Notes under the pieces: model-generated | Told to the model about the DNA's origin: nothing | Database searches by the model: none | What the model saw: only the letters and a program-made list of their open reading frames with translations | Shown: one piece after another, positions 18,506 to 27,464 of the stretch | Position numbering within the stretch: position 1 is the first letter of the stretch | Layout: each line of letters opens with the position of its first letter | Origin: Planctomycetota bacterium | GTDB lineage: Bacteria; Planctomycetota; SZUA-567; H5-PLA8 | Assembly: GCA_016200135.1 (NCBI GenBank) | Contig: JACQFI010000058.1 | Span: forward strand, 1 to 48,435 | Reading direction: 5' to 3' | DNA length: 48,435 nucleotides | Translations under genes and position numbers: made by a program

Positions 18506-19987
18506 CTAAAGCTGCGGGTGCCGGGCGTGGTGGTCCGTTTTCGCCTGGAACGCCGCCGCGATCTTCAGTAGGCCGGACTCGTCGAACGGCTTGCCCATGA
18601 GCTGCAGCCCGACCGGCAGCCCGCCGTTCGTGAAGCCGCACGGGACCACCAAGCCAGGCACCGCCGCGAGGTTCGCCGAGATCGTGAAGATATCCGAGAG
18701 GTACATCGCGAGCGGGTCGTCGGTCTTCTCGCCGATCTTGAACGCCGGCGTCGGCGTCGTGGGGCTCACGATCGCGTCGCAGCGCTCGAACGCCTGATCG
18801 AAGTCGCGCTTGATCAGCGCGCGCACTTTCTGCGCCTTGAGGTAGTACGCGTCGTAATAGCCGCTGGAGAGCGCGTAGGTCCCAAGCATGATGCGCCGCT
18901 TGACCTCGGGGCCAAAGCCCTCGGCTCGCGAGCGCGCGTACATCTCGACCATCGGAACTTTTTCCTTCGTGCGGTGGCCGTAGTGCACGCCGTCGAAGCG
19001 CGCAAGATTGCTGGACGCTTCCGCCGTCGCCACGAGGTAATACACGCCGATGCCGTACTCGGAATGCGGCAGCGAAACCGGAACCGTCTCGGCGCCCAGG
19101 CCCTTCAGCGCCTCGATCGCGGCAGTCACCGCGCGCTCGACCTCCGGGTCCGTGCCCGGGATGAAGTACTCTTTGGGAATGCCGAGCCGCACCCCCTTCA
19201 GGCTCGCAGGCGGCTGGAGATTCGCGAGGTCCCCCGGCACGGGCCGGTTCGCGCTGGTCGCGTCGCGTTCGTCATGGCCGGAGATCACCGCCGTGAGCAG
19301 CGCCGCATCCGCCGCATCGCGCGCGAACGGGCCGATCTGATCGAGCGAACTCGCGAAGGCCACAAGTCCGTACCGCGAGACGCGCCCGTAGGTGGGCTTG
19401 AGGCCCACGACGCCGGTAAGCGCCGCCGGTTGGCGGATCGAGCCGCCGGTGTCGGAACCGAGTGCCAGCGGCGCGATGCCCGCCGCGACGGCCACCGCCG
19501 AGCCGCCCGAGCTCCCGCCCGGCACGCGCTCGAGGTCCCACGGATTGCGCGTGGCCCCAAAGGCACTGTTCTCGGTGCTCGACCCCATGGCGAACTCGTC
19601 GAGGTTCGCCTTCGCGAGCATCACTCCGCCCGCCGCGACGATGCGCTCGAGCACCGTCGCCGTGTACGGCGGCACGTACTGTGCGAGAATCTTTGAGCTG
19701 CAGGTCGTGCGCGTGCCTTTCAGGCAGAGATTGTCTTTGATCGCGACCGGCACGCCCGCGAGCGGGCCCGGGTCGCGCCCGGCGGCGATGGCCGCGTCCA
19801 CCGCGCGGGCTTGCTGCAGCGCCAGGTCGTCGAGAATGGTGACGAACGCGTGCAGGCTGGGTTCGAGTTTGTGGGCGCGTGCCAGCGCGGCCTTGGCCAC
19901 GTTTTCGGCGCTGAACGTTTTCGAGCGCACGCCCGCGGCGATCTCTCGCGCGCTCATCCACGGGTACGCATTCGGGTCCAAAGGCAT
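18506..19987 (-). CDS. gatA: Asp-tRNA(Asn)/Glu-tRNA(Gln) amidotransferase subunit A
   Basis: The amidase subunit that frees ammonia from glutamine and passes it to GatB for correction of Glu-tRNA(Gln) or Asp-tRNA(Asn). The amidase-signature catalytic triad is visible: the Lys in VAIKDNLCLKG, the cis-Ser in GGSSGGSAVAVAAG and the nucleophilic Ser in GSDTGGSIRQPA. GatA-typical parts include PYTATVLERIVAAGG, KANLDEFAMGSSTENSAFG, VGLKPTYGRVSRYGLVAFAS and SGYYDAYYLKAQKVR. ATG at 19987 is chosen because GGAG lies 6 nt upstream; ATG at 19993 is possible. At 493 residues it is normal. Neither gatB nor gatC is adjacent, so the complex is encoded at dispersed loci. Confidence 0.93.
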   Translation of the reverse strand: MPLDPNAYPWMSAREIAAGVRSKTFSAENVAKAALARAHKLEPSLHAFVTILDDLALQQARAVDAAIAAGRDPGPLAGVPVAIKDNLCLKGTRTTCSSKILAQYVPPYTATVLERIVAAGGVMLAKANLDEFAMGSSTENSAFGATRNPWDLERVPGGSSGGSAVAVAAGIAPLALGSDTGGSIRQPAALTGVVGLKPTYGRVSRYGLVAFASSLDQIGPFARDAADAALLTAVISGHDERDATSANRPVPGDLANLQPPASLKGVRLGIPKEYFIPGTDPEVERAVTAAIEALKGLGAETVPVSLPHSEYGIGVYYLVATAEASSNLARFDGVHYGHRTKEKVPMVEMYARSRAEGFGPEVKRRIMLGTYALSSGYYDAYYLKAQKVRALIKRDFDQAFERCDAIVSPTTPTPAFKIGEKTDDPLAMYLSDIFTISANLAAVPGLVVPCGFTNGGLPVGLQLMGKPFDESGLLKIAAAFQAKTDHHARHPQL

Positions 19988-20092
19988 CCGCATCTCCGCA
20001 TGAAGCCGGCTGGAATTCAGGCGTATCAGCTTACGTAAGTCGCGGAGATCGGCAAGCGAGAGCGCGGCGCGCGACCGGAGCCCTTCTCGTGG

Positions 20093-20175
20093 CATCGGCG
20101 TCCCGCCGATGGTCTCACCGGCGCGCGCAAAAGCAGCGGCGAGACGCCGCTGCGACCTCCGCCGAGACGGCGGAG
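20093..20175. repeat. Three adjacent perfect hairpins upstream of gatA
   Basis: CATCGGCG-TCC-CGCCGATG (20093-20111), GCAGCGGC-GAGAC-GCCGCTGC (20133-20153) and CTCCGCC-GAGAC-GGCGGAG (20157-20175) lie within 83 bp between the HEAT gene and gatA. The last two share the loop GAGAC although their stems differ. No T tracts follow. They look like dispersed palindromic units rather than terminators. Confidence 0.7.
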
Positions 20176-20218
20176 CCACGGACGTGGCGCTTGAAGTTTC
20201 CTATCGTGGCGCGCGAGG

Positions 20219-23200
20219 TTACTCCGGACGCAGTTCCTTCGGAAGCAGCTCCGGCCAGCGCTTGGCGGCGGCTTCGCGGGCGGCGGGTTCGGCGCGCGGG
20301 TCGAACTTCGCGTCCTTTCCGCCGGAGATGCGTATCAAGCCGAGGTTGGCCAGGAGCCGCACGCGCTCGTCCGGATCGCTCAGCCCTTTAAGGAGCCGCG
20401 CGGCGGCCGATGGCAGCGCGAGCCGTCCCACCAGTTCCAGCGCCTGCGCGCGCACCTGCCACTTGGCGTCCGCCAGATCCTTATCGAGGGCCTTTACCGC
20501 GTCGTCGCCGTGATTCACAAGCGCTTCCGCCGCCATGCTTCGAGAAGGCGAGTCGTTGTCCCGGTAGACCTCCACCAGCCGCTCCAGCGACGCCGGGCGG
20601 AAACAGAAGCCCAAGCCCGTGAATCCCGCGCAGCGGTCGACCCAGATGTCCGAGGCCGTAAGCCGCAGCAAAGCCGCAAGCTCTACCTCGCCCGCGCCCA
20701 AGCCGATCGCACGGAACCAGCGCAGGTCGCGCCGGAAGAGCCTCGAAGAGAGGCGCGCGGCCTTCGCGCATGCGGCCGGATCGCCGCTGCGGCCCACGGC
20801 CTCCGCCGCGCTGGCCGCGGCATCGCTGTCGGCATCCGCGAGCATCTCCGCAAGCGCCGGAACGGCGTCGGCGCGGCGCAACAGGCCCAGCGCCTCTGCC
20901 GCACGGGAGCGCACCGGCGGGGCCAGATCCTTGCAGGCCTCGAGCAGCGCCGCGCGCGAATCTTCCTCCCGGGCCAACTCTGGGCGCGCCGCAAAGATGG
21001 ACGCGGCTGCGAGGCGGCTGGAATCGTTCCCGTTCAGGAGCATCTCGCGCAGGCGTTTGGCGTCCCCAGGCCCGAGCAGCGGTTCGCACATCCGCGCGAG
21101 GTCGGGGATCGCGGCGCGGTCCACGCCCTTCATGGCGGCGAGGACGTTCTCCGCGATGCCCTTGGCCCGCCGCAGGGCCAGCGCGCGCAGCGCCAACTCG
21201 CGCAGGCCCGGCGCTTTGAGCGCCAAGGCGCGCGTCAGGTCGTCCGTGCCGTCCGTGCGCGTCGAGAGCGCCAGCAGCGCCGCGAGCAGCAGCGGACGGT
21301 CGGGCGCCTCCGCCGCGGGCGCGGAGCTTTCCTTCTCAAATGCGAGCACGCGGTCCACCACGCCCGTGAGCAGACCCAAGCTGCGCGGCTCGCCATCGGC
21401 CAGCGCGCAACTAAGGAGCGCCAGGCGCCGCCAAGGCAGCTTCGCCTTCTCGCCCTCCCAAGTCCACCAGTCCACCAGCGCCGCCGCGCCTTTGCCGTCC
21501 TTCAGCGAGCCCAACGAGAGCACGGCCAGTGCGCGCACCAGCACGGCCGCGTCGGCCTTCGGCCCAGACAAGAGCGCGGAAAGTTTGGCCGCATGGGCTC
21601 CCTCGCCTCCGCTTAGACCAAGCACGCCGTGCGCGCGATCAAGCACGCGATTGGATTCCAACAGACTCGTCCAGAGCGCGTCCCCGGGCCCGCAAGCGCG
21701 GAAGAGTTCCGCAAAAGCCGCCTCCGCGGGCCGGCTCTCGGGCGCTTTCAGCAGCCGCTCGAGTTCCTTGCGCTCTTCGGGCGAGGGCGGCGCGGACTCC
21801 ATGCCCGCCGCGCCCACCGCCTTCCAGGTCTCGGATTTCTTCTCCGCAACTTGCGTCTTCCACCAACCCTCCAGACGCCGGGACGCGGACTCCTGCAACG
21901 TGAGCGGCTCGTACTCGCCCAGGCCCAGCGTGCGCGCGGAGAGCCGGTAGACCGCCGCCGCCGCGGACTCGCTCTCGAACGTGGACGGATCGCGCAGCGC
22001 CTCGATCAGCGCGGGCAGCGCCTTGCCGTCGTCGAGCGCCCCCGAGTCCGCATAGGCGTAACGCCGAATCATCGAATCCGTATCGCACGCCGCGGCGCGC
22101 GCGAACCTGCGGGCCAGCTCGCGCAGGCGCGGTTCGCGTTGCGCGAGCAGGGCCAGGCCGTCGAGCGCCGCGCGACGCGCGCTCGGGTCGTCCCAGCCCA
22201 GGCGTTCCACCAGGAACGGGACGGCCAGCATGGAGCGCCAGAAGTTCAGCTCGACCCCGTCGATCGCGGCAGAGCGCTTCTCGTCCAGCAGCACCGGCGC
22301 GGCGGAGACCAGCGCCGCGGCGGGCGGCGTCATGCGCAGCAGGGCCACGAGCGAGGCCTGCATGTCCGGATCGGTCTCGGCGGCCAGTTCCTGCGCGGCC
22401 GACTCGGCCATCGTGCGCCGGTAATCTTCCCCGAACCCCGCGCGCGCGTCCTTCCACCACGAGCGGAACGTCTCGAGGCTGGCCGTCGAGTGCAACGTCA
22501 CGCGGGCCAGCGCCGCCGCGGCCACGGAACGCTGCGCATAGACCGGATCGTCGGCCAGTTCGATCAGCGGACCCACTTGCGCCGCCTGCGCGAGCGTCCC
22601 GTAGACGTACAGCGCGTCGGAGGCCACGGCCGGTTCCACGTCCTTCATCTTGGCGAGGTCCAGCAGCAGCGGGCAGAGCCGCTCCGCCGGCAGCAGCGGC
22701 CCGCAGCGGTCGGCGAAGAGCAGCAGCCGCGAGATCAGCGTCAGCAGTTTGTTGCGGCGCGGATCGGTCTGCGCCAGCTTGGCGATCTCTGAGGAAGCCC
22801 CCTGCGACCACTTAAGAAGATCTTCGAGGGACGCCGGGCTCTCTGCGCCGAGCAGTTGCCCCGCGGCCTCCTGCGCGACCACGCTGCGCTCGTCTTTAAG
22901 CAGCGCGCGCAGCGCCGCGAGCGCCTCCGGCGTGGCGATGCGCCCGAGCGCCTCGACCGCCGTCAGGCGCAGGCGCAGCAGTTTGTCCGCGGAAGCCTGA
23001 ATCGCCAGCGGCGCGCAGCGCGGGTCGCGCAGATAGCCCGCGAACGTCACCGCCATGTACCGCAACTCGATCTCCTGCTGCTCCCACAGATTTCGGATAA
23101 AGCCCGCGGCGCGCTCGGGCGGAGCGCCCGTGGCGTCGCGTTCCATCAGCAACGCGAAGGCCTCGTTCATATCCGCGGGCTTGACCGGAATGCTGAACGG

Positions 23201-23710
23201 CGGATCGCCGAGCACGAGTTCGATCTCGCCGTCCTCGACGCCCATGCGCGGCGTGGTCGGCGTGAGCGGCGCGAAAACGTCCGGCGCATCCGTGCGCGAG
23301 AGGAAAAGAATGTATTTCTTTCCGGAAGTGTACGCGTTTTGAATGACGTTGCCGTAGACGCTGTTGAAGCCCTGGAGCTCGATCACCGCCGGCAGCGAGC
23401 CCTTGATCGTCCGCCGCACCGACGCCACGGCGCGAAACGGCCCGCCCGCGAGCACCTCGACCTCCGCGATCGCATCCGCGGCGCGCACGGCGTTGTCGAG
23501 CCCCGGATTCGGCGCAGGCGGTACCGAACGAGCCTGCGCGGCGGGTTGCATCCCAATAATGGCCAAGATCAAAGCCAAGGGTAATACGCGTAGAGCGTGG
23601 AGCGTGGAGCGTGGAGCGATTAAACTACAGAGCCAAGCAGACAATTGTAGCGGCGCCGGTCGGAGTTCGCGCCAGCCCCACGTCAGATTTTGGCGAACTT
23701 TTCGAGCCAT
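20219..23710 (-). CDS. Large exported HEAT-repeat protein
   Basis: A roughly 1,163-residue protein. A hydrophobic segment (VLPLALILAIIGMQPAAQAR) is the likely signal peptide. A small beta-rich head of about 150 residues follows (AIAEVEVLAGGPFRAVASV, ending in DGEIELVLGDPP). Many helical HEAT-like units come next, for example LRLTAVEALGRIATPEALA, VRSRAAEALGLLRRADAVP and SRSMAAEALVNHGDDAVKA. It is probably a periplasmic or surface scaffold. The start is uncertain: ATG 23710 is 6 bp after the preceding gene's stop, and GTG 23731 is possible. The 5' coding part (residues about 31-41) is read through a heptamer array (23590-23618), so the original N-terminus may have been altered. No enzyme motif was seen. 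Confidence 0.75.
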   Translation of the reverse strand: MARKVRQNLTWGWRELRPAPLQLSAWLCSLIAPRSTLHALRVLPLALILAIIGMQPAAQARSVPPAPNPGLDNAVRAADAIAEVEVLAGGPFRAVASVRRTIKGSLPAVIELQGFNSVYGNVIQNAYTSGKKYILFLSRTDAPDVFAPLTPTTPRMGVEDGEIELVLGDPPFSIPVKPADMNEAFALLMERDATGAPPERAAGFIRNLWEQQEIELRYMAVTFAGYLRDPRCAPLAIQASADKLLRLRLTAVEALGRIATPEALAALRALLKDERSVVAQEAAGQLLGAESPASLEDLLKWSQGASSEIAKLAQTDPRRNKLLTLISRLLLFADRCGPLLPAERLCPLLLDLAKMKDVEPAVASDALYVYGTLAQAAQVGPLIELADDPVYAQRSVAAAALARVTLHSTASLETFRSWWKDARAGFGEDYRRTMAESAAQELAAETDPDMQASLVALLRMTPPAAALVSAAPVLLDEKRSAAIDGVELNFWRSMLAVPFLVERLGWDDPSARRAALDGLALLAQREPRLRELARRFARAAACDTDSMIRRYAYADSGALDDGKALPALIEALRDPSTFESESAAAAVYRLSARTLGLGEYEPLTLQESASRRLEGWWKTQVAEKKSETWKAVGAAGMESAPPSPEERKELERLLKAPESRPAEAAFAELFRACGPGDALWTSLLESNRVLDRAHGVLGLSGGEGAHAAKLSALLSGPKADAAVLVRALAVLSLGSLKDGKGAAALVDWWTWEGEKAKLPWRRLALLSCALADGEPRSLGLLTGVVDRVLAFEKESSAPAAEAPDRPLLLAALLALSTRTDGTDDLTRALALKAPGLRELALRALALRRAKGIAENVLAAMKGVDRAAIPDLARMCEPLLGPGDAKRLREMLLNGNDSSRLAAASIFAARPELAREEDSRAALLEACKDLAPPVRSRAAEALGLLRRADAVPALAEMLADADSDAAASAAEAVGRSGDPAACAKAARLSSRLFRRDLRWFRAIGLGAGEVELAALLRLTASDIWVDRCAGFTGLGFCFRPASLERLVEVYRDNDSPSRSMAAEALVNHGDDAVKALDKDLADAKWQVRAQALELVGRLALPSAAARLLKGLSDPDERVRLLANLGLIRISGGKDAKFDPRAEPAAREAAAKRWPELLPKELRPE
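23590..23618. repeat. GTAGAGC/GTGGAGC heptamer array
   Basis: Four 7-bp units in a row, GTAGAGC then GTGGAGC three times, with a final G. It lies in the 5' end of the HEAT gene frame. The same GTAGAGC unit occurs twice in opposite orientation at 24192-24211, so the two arrays flank the four-helix-bundle gene as imperfect inverted repeats. Confidence 0.8.
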
Positions 23711-23715
23711 TGCAT

Positions 23716-24165
23716 TCACTCTATTGACCACTTTTCTTTTTGATTCATCATGATGACCAATTGCGCACAGACGTGGCTATAACGATCGGTCAGCCTTAAA
23801 AAGGCATCTTCTTTCAGATAACCGCATTCTTTTGCGAATTGAATCCAAACAATCGTCTCTCCGGCTTCAGCATCGGCGTCGCTCAATTTACTGACGAAGT
23901 GATTGGGATATTTCCTCTTTCGAAAACCCTCAGCGATGTTCGCACAGACGGAACGTGACGAGCGCCGGATCTGGTCGGTTAAGCTGTAACGCTCCTCGAG
24001 CGGCCAACCCTTCGAAAGTTGGAAAACGGTCATCGCAGATTCAAATGAATTCCTAAATACCCGCAAGTTCCTAAAATCCCTAGCGAGCGTGCCATAGTCG
24101 GCGGGATCGTCGGCCACCATCAAATCATTGGCATCTAGACGTTCCATCTTCAAGCACCCATTCAT
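23716..24165 (-). CDS. Four-helix-bundle protein (S23 / 23S rRNA intervening-sequence family)
   Basis: A 149-residue protein with the family hallmark SLTDQIRRSSRSVCANIAEG followed by FRKRKYPNHFVSKLSDADAEAGETIVW-type sequence. The relatives include proteins encoded in 23S rRNA intervening sequences and the Avd accessory protein of diversity-generating retroelements. Avd forms a positively charged pentameric barrel that binds nucleic acid. No reverse transcriptase, variable repeat or rRNA gene is nearby, so this is a stand-alone copy. Base composition is clearly less GC-rich than its neighbours. Heptamer arrays flank it on both sides. ATG 24165 or ATG 24147 could be the start. The residues before FRNLRVFRNS are an extension not typical of the family. 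Confidence 0.88.
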   Translation of the reverse strand: MNGCLKMERLDANDLMVADDPADYGTLARDFRNLRVFRNSFESAMTVFQLSKGWPLEERYSLTDQIRRSSRSVCANIAEGFRKRKYPNHFVSKLSDADAEAGETIVWIQFAKECGYLKEDAFLRLTDRYSHVCAQLVIMMNQKEKWSIE

Positions 24166-24170
24166 CCGCT

Positions 24171-24211
24171 GCTCGCCGTTCGCCGTTCGCCGTTCGCTCT
24201 ACGCTCTACGG
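24171..24211. repeat. GTTCGCC/GCTCTAC heptamer array
   Basis: On the plus strand GCTCGCC, then GTTCGCC twice, then GTTCGCT CTACGCT CTACGG. On the minus strand the array begins at the VWA gene's stop: its TAG (24208-24206) is supplied by the GTAGAGCG unit. It faces the array at 23590-23618 in inverted orientation. Confidence 0.8.
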
Positions 24212-26563
24212 TAGTCCCGCGCGTTTCCGCAGAAACCACTCGAAGCACAGGAGCGCGATGATCGCGGCGAAGATCCAGCCGTTGTCCCAGAGGTCCGTGT
24301 CGCGGTGGCGCTGGATCACGTGCGTGTCCTTATGGAGCAGGCTGAAGAGCTCGTCGGCCTTCTCGAATGGGAGGTACTCGCCGCCGCTCGCGTAGGCGAT
24401 CTTCTTCAGGCCCTCCGCGTCCTGGCTCAGCCGGCGCAGTTCTTCGGTCGAAGGCCGGACTTGCAGGACGGCCTTGTCCGTCCCGAGTTCGTCGCCCCGC
24501 AGCACGGCTTTCGCAGAGATCTCGTAGCGGCCCACAGCGGGCAGTTCGAGCTTGCGCTCGTAGTAGCCGGGGTCTTCGTAGCGCGGGAAGAGCTTGTACT
24601 GCAGCGTGCGGCCGTCGGGCCCCGCGACGGTCAGGTCCACGGCGGCCTCGTGCGTGGGCTCGTAGTCGTCGGTCAGCACTTTCACGCGGATCTCCGGCAG
24701 TTCCCCGCGCCCGTACACGATCCGGTCGGTCTCGATCTGCACGAGCTGGTTCGGCTTCTCCACGCGTTTGGCCGAGAGCCAGCGAATCGCGTTCTTCCAG
24801 AAGATCTTGTAGTAGATGTTGCGGCGGTCGGGGTCGCGCGGGTCGTCGCCCCAGGCGTCTTCCCATTCGGCGCCCCACCCGCCGGTGCAGTCGGTGGTGA
24901 AGGCCATCGAGCGCCCCGCGCCGTAGTCCTGCACCGAGACGAGGACCATCTGCCCGTACAGCGTCTCCAATTCCGCCTCTTCCACGACCGCCAGCACCTT
25001 GCAACCGGGCTTGTAACGCCGCGTCTTGGCGAAGCCGTGAAAGCTCGGCCCGCCGTTCCGCCCCAGCTTGTTCAACTCCTCCCAGATCTCATGGTTCTTC
25101 TTGGGGTCCTTGTCGATGCGCATGATCGGATGCGTCCAGCCGTCGTCGGTGATCTTCCATTTGATGCCTTCCAGGCCCATGCGCGCGAGGTCTTCCATGT
25201 CCACGGCCTTGTCGGTGGCGTTCATCTCGACGGGTAGCAAGCGGTCGAGGGGCGTCTTCGCGTAGCCGCCCTGGCCGAAGGCGTCCCAGCCGCCGACCAT
25301 GCAGAACCCGCCGCCGTGTTTGCCGACGAAGTCCACCGTGTTCTTCACCTGCTCTTCGCTGAAGTGCGCGTACGGGATGTCCGAGTTGATGATCACGTCG
25401 TACTTGTAGAGGTCCTTCTTGGTCTTTGGGTACGCGTCCTTGGCCAGCTTGATCTCTTCCGGCAATCCGCCCTCGAAATTCTTCAGCAGCACATCGACGT
25501 CCACGTCGTGGTCTTCTTCAAGCGCCAGCTTGAGGAACTCGTGTTCCCAGCGGTCGCTCCAGGTGGTCCGGAAGTACTGGGAGTGCTTGTAGACGCTGCC
25601 TTCCATGTACAGCACGCGCAGCTTGCGCGAGTACGCCACCAGCCCAAAGGCGAGCGTGTTGTTGCTCGTCACGAGTTCTCCCGGGTTGGGAATGATCGTG
25701 GCCTCGTACTCGAGAAAACCCTGTTCGTCCGGGAGGAACTCGAACTCGACCGTGGCCTTCTCGGCGTTCATGTTGACCGAGGCTTCTTTCACAGTCTTGC
25801 CGTTGCGCAGGATCTTTACGACTTGCGGCCCGGCGGGAATCCCCGAGCGCGCGACGTCCACCTCGACCTTCACCAGCGTGTCCTTGCTGACGGTGCGGCG
25901 GCAGCGCACCTGCGTCACGGCCAGGTCGGGGCTCTCGGAGGCGCCGATGCCGATCGCGTAGATCGGGATCCCAGCGCGGCGGTAGCTCTGCGCGACCTTG
26001 AGCGCGTCCCCGTGCACCGTGTCGGCCCCGTCGGAGAGCAGCACCAGCCCGCCGGCGTCGGGGCCTTTCAGACGCCCGAAGGCATCGGAGAGCGACTTGG
26101 CGAGGTCGGTGCGTTCGCCCAACGCCGTCAGATCTTTGCCCGAATCGACCGGCCGCGCGCTACCAGCGAAGGCCTCGAGCTTGACCTGGAAGCTCTTGTC
26201 CAGCTTGCCGAGCAGTGACGCGGGTTTCTCGCGGTCGCCCAACAGCTCGCGCACGCGGTCGATGCGCGGCGGCGTCTTGGGACCGTCGGGGAAGGACATG
26301 CTCTCGGAGTCGTCCACCAGCACAGTCACGCGGCTGGCGTAGGTCTCGGGGATGTACGTCCGGTAGATCGGCTGGAGCAGGCAGAGGAAGATCAGCGCCC
26401 AGCCGGCGAGCCGCAGCACGCGCAACCCGTTCAAGAGCGGCGCCTTCAGTTCCTTCGCGCGACGCTGGTAGCCGCGCAGCGTCAGCGCCCCCGCCCCGCC
26501 CGCGGCCAGGACGATCAGCCACCAGGGCCAGGGCGTGCCAAAAAGGAGCGGAAATTCGGGCAT
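24206..26563 (-). CDS. VWA-domain membrane protein with a glutamine-amidotransferase-like domain
   Basis: A 785-residue inner-membrane protein. Two N-terminal helices (WWLIVLAAGGAGALTL and RLAGWALIFLCLLQPIY) precede a von Willebrand A domain with a MIDAS motif DDSES at 84-88 and LLSDGAD. A beta-sandwich-like stretch follows, then a class I glutamine-amidotransferase-like fold (YDVIINSDIP, then VDFVGKHGGGFCMVGGWDAF). A further Ig-like part comes next and one C-terminal membrane helix (GWIFAAIIALLCFEWFLRKR). Such proteins recur in Planctomycetota and are usually annotated by the VWA or amidotransferase part. ATG 26563 is chosen over the TTG at 26623. It lies 93 bp after the last cox-operon gene, same strand. 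It is probably structural or regulatory; catalytic residues of a true amidotransferase are not evident. Confidence 0.8.
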   Translation of the reverse strand: MPEFPLLFGTPWPWWLIVLAAGGAGALTLRGYQRRAKELKAPLLNGLRVLRLAGWALIFLCLLQPIYRTYIPETYASRVTVLVDDSESMSFPDGPKTPPRIDRVRELLGDREKPASLLGKLDKSFQVKLEAFAGSARPVDSGKDLTALGERTDLAKSLSDAFGRLKGPDAGGLVLLSDGADTVHGDALKVAQSYRRAGIPIYAIGIGASESPDLAVTQVRCRRTVSKDTLVKVEVDVARSGIPAGPQVVKILRNGKTVKEASVNMNAEKATVEFEFLPDEQGFLEYEATIIPNPGELVTSNNTLAFGLVAYSRKLRVLYMEGSVYKHSQYFRTTWSDRWEHEFLKLALEEDHDVDVDVLLKNFEGGLPEEIKLAKDAYPKTKKDLYKYDVIINSDIPYAHFSEEQVKNTVDFVGKHGGGFCMVGGWDAFGQGGYAKTPLDRLLPVEMNATDKAVDMEDLARMGLEGIKWKITDDGWTHPIMRIDKDPKKNHEIWEELNKLGRNGGPSFHGFAKTRRYKPGCKVLAVVEEAELETLYGQMVLVSVQDYGAGRSMAFTTDCTGGWGAEWEDAWGDDPRDPDRRNIYYKIFWKNAIRWLSAKRVEKPNQLVQIETDRIVYGRGELPEIRVKVLTDDYEPTHEAAVDLTVAGPDGRTLQYKLFPRYEDPGYYERKLELPAVGRYEISAKAVLRGDELGTDKAVLQVRPSTEELRRLSQDAEGLKKIAYASGGEYLPFEKADELFSLLHKDTHVIQRHRDTDLWDNGWIFAAIIALLCFEWFLRKRAGLP

Positions 26564-26656
26564 AGCGTCCCCAAGGAAGCCTATCTCTTTAACAGGTTTA
26601 GGAGGGAAAAGGTCAAATTGCAAAGGCTAAGGCGGGCTGGCGGTGCGTTAGAGGCC

Positions 26657-26902
26657 CTACGTTCTCTGGGCCGCCTGCCGGCGCTTAAAGAGCAGGTAGC
26701 CGAAGGTTCCAAAAACGAGCGCGACCGGAATCATCATCATCACGATGCCGTAATTGAGCGCGCGCTGGCCGTCCTCGCCCAGCGAATTGGCCGCCGCCTT
26801 GCACATGGGACAGCCGCCCCCGCCCGCCTCCGCGGGCAAACAGAAGAGCGTGAGCAGGAGCACACCCGCCAGCAGCAGCGGCAGCACGCGCTGGAAGCGC
26901 AT
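26657..26902 (-). CDS. Small CPMC membrane protein of the cox operon
   Basis: An 81-residue protein encoded at the end of the oxidase operon. Its ATG overlaps the subunit IV stop by one base (TGATG), a standard sign of translational coupling. It has an N-terminal hydrophobic signal or anchor (VLPLLLAGVLLLTLFCLPAE), then GGGGCPMCKAAANSLGEDG, one transmembrane helix (YGIVMMMIPVALVFGTFGYL) and a basic end LFKRRQAAQRT. The CxxC pair next to the outer membrane face could bind copper or act as a thiol pair in oxidase assembly. That is inferred from context only. I do not recognise a named family. Confidence 0.8.
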   Translation of the reverse strand: MRFQRVLPLLLAGVLLLTLFCLPAEAGGGGCPMCKAAANSLGEDGQRALNYGIVMMMIPVALVFGTFGYLLFKRRQAAQRT

Positions 26903-27417
26903 CAGGGATGCTCTCCGCCGGCTTCGGTGACGCTCTTCACTTCGTCCTGCATGCGTTCCTCGCGGAAATGGTAGGCGCGCAAGCCGTCGGGGAAGACCAC
27001 GTCCAGCAGCAGGATCGTGATGACCGTCGCCGGAACGATCGTCAGCACAAAGCTCTTCTTCTCGAACTTCATGTGCATGAAGAAGCCCACGATCAGGGCG
27101 GCCTTGATCAGCGAGAGGCCCATCAGCGTTACGAGCATGACCAGCAGGTTCAGGCGCATGTAGGCCAGGCCCACTTCCACGAGGGTCATGGCCAGGAGCG
27201 CGCCCCAGACCACGTAGTTCTCGGACATGCCGTGCTCTTTGTGGGCCGCCGGGGCCTTCGGGTTCAGGAACTCGCCGCGCAGAAAAGCCACGATGTCCTT
27301 GTTGGCGCGCCCCAGAGCCGCACAGAGCGCGCACCAGCCCGCCGCCGCGCCAAAGATCAGGCCCAGCCAGACCCCGGCCAGCACCGCCAGCAGCACCACG
27401 AACCAGACCATGCCCAT
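26902..27417 (-). CDS. Cytochrome c oxidase subunit IV (prokaryotic type)
   Basis: A 171-residue membrane protein in the usual place after subunit III. After a first helix (VWFVVLLAVLAGVWLGLIFGA) and a hydrophilic loop come three helices typical of bacterial COX4 (COX4_pro/CyoD-like): YVVWGALLAMTLVEVGLAYM, VMLVTLMGLSLIKAALIVGF with FMHMKFEKKS, and VLTIVPATVITILLLDVVF. FFMHMKFE is a family signature. The extra N-terminal helix with CALC is an addition of about 60 residues to the usual length of about 100, so it may be a fusion with a small extra membrane subunit. GAGGG lies 7 nt upstream of ATG 27417. Confidence 0.85.
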   Translation of the reverse strand: MGMVWFVVLLAVLAGVWLGLIFGAAAGWCALCAALGRANKDIVAFLRGEFLNPKAPAAHKEHGMSENYVVWGALLAMTLVEVGLAYMRLNLLVMLVTLMGLSLIKAALIVGFFMHMKFEKKSFVLTIVPATVITILLLDVVFPDGLRAYHFREERMQDEVKSVTEAGGEHP

Positions 27418-27464
27418 CGTTCAGCCCTCTTTTTCTAAAGCCGCGCCGTATCCAGCCGCTCGCG

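Noticed and set aside
23716..24165. Diversity-generating retroelement suggested by the Avd-like four-helix-bundle gene
   Set aside because: No reverse transcriptase, template repeat or variable repeat is present nearby.
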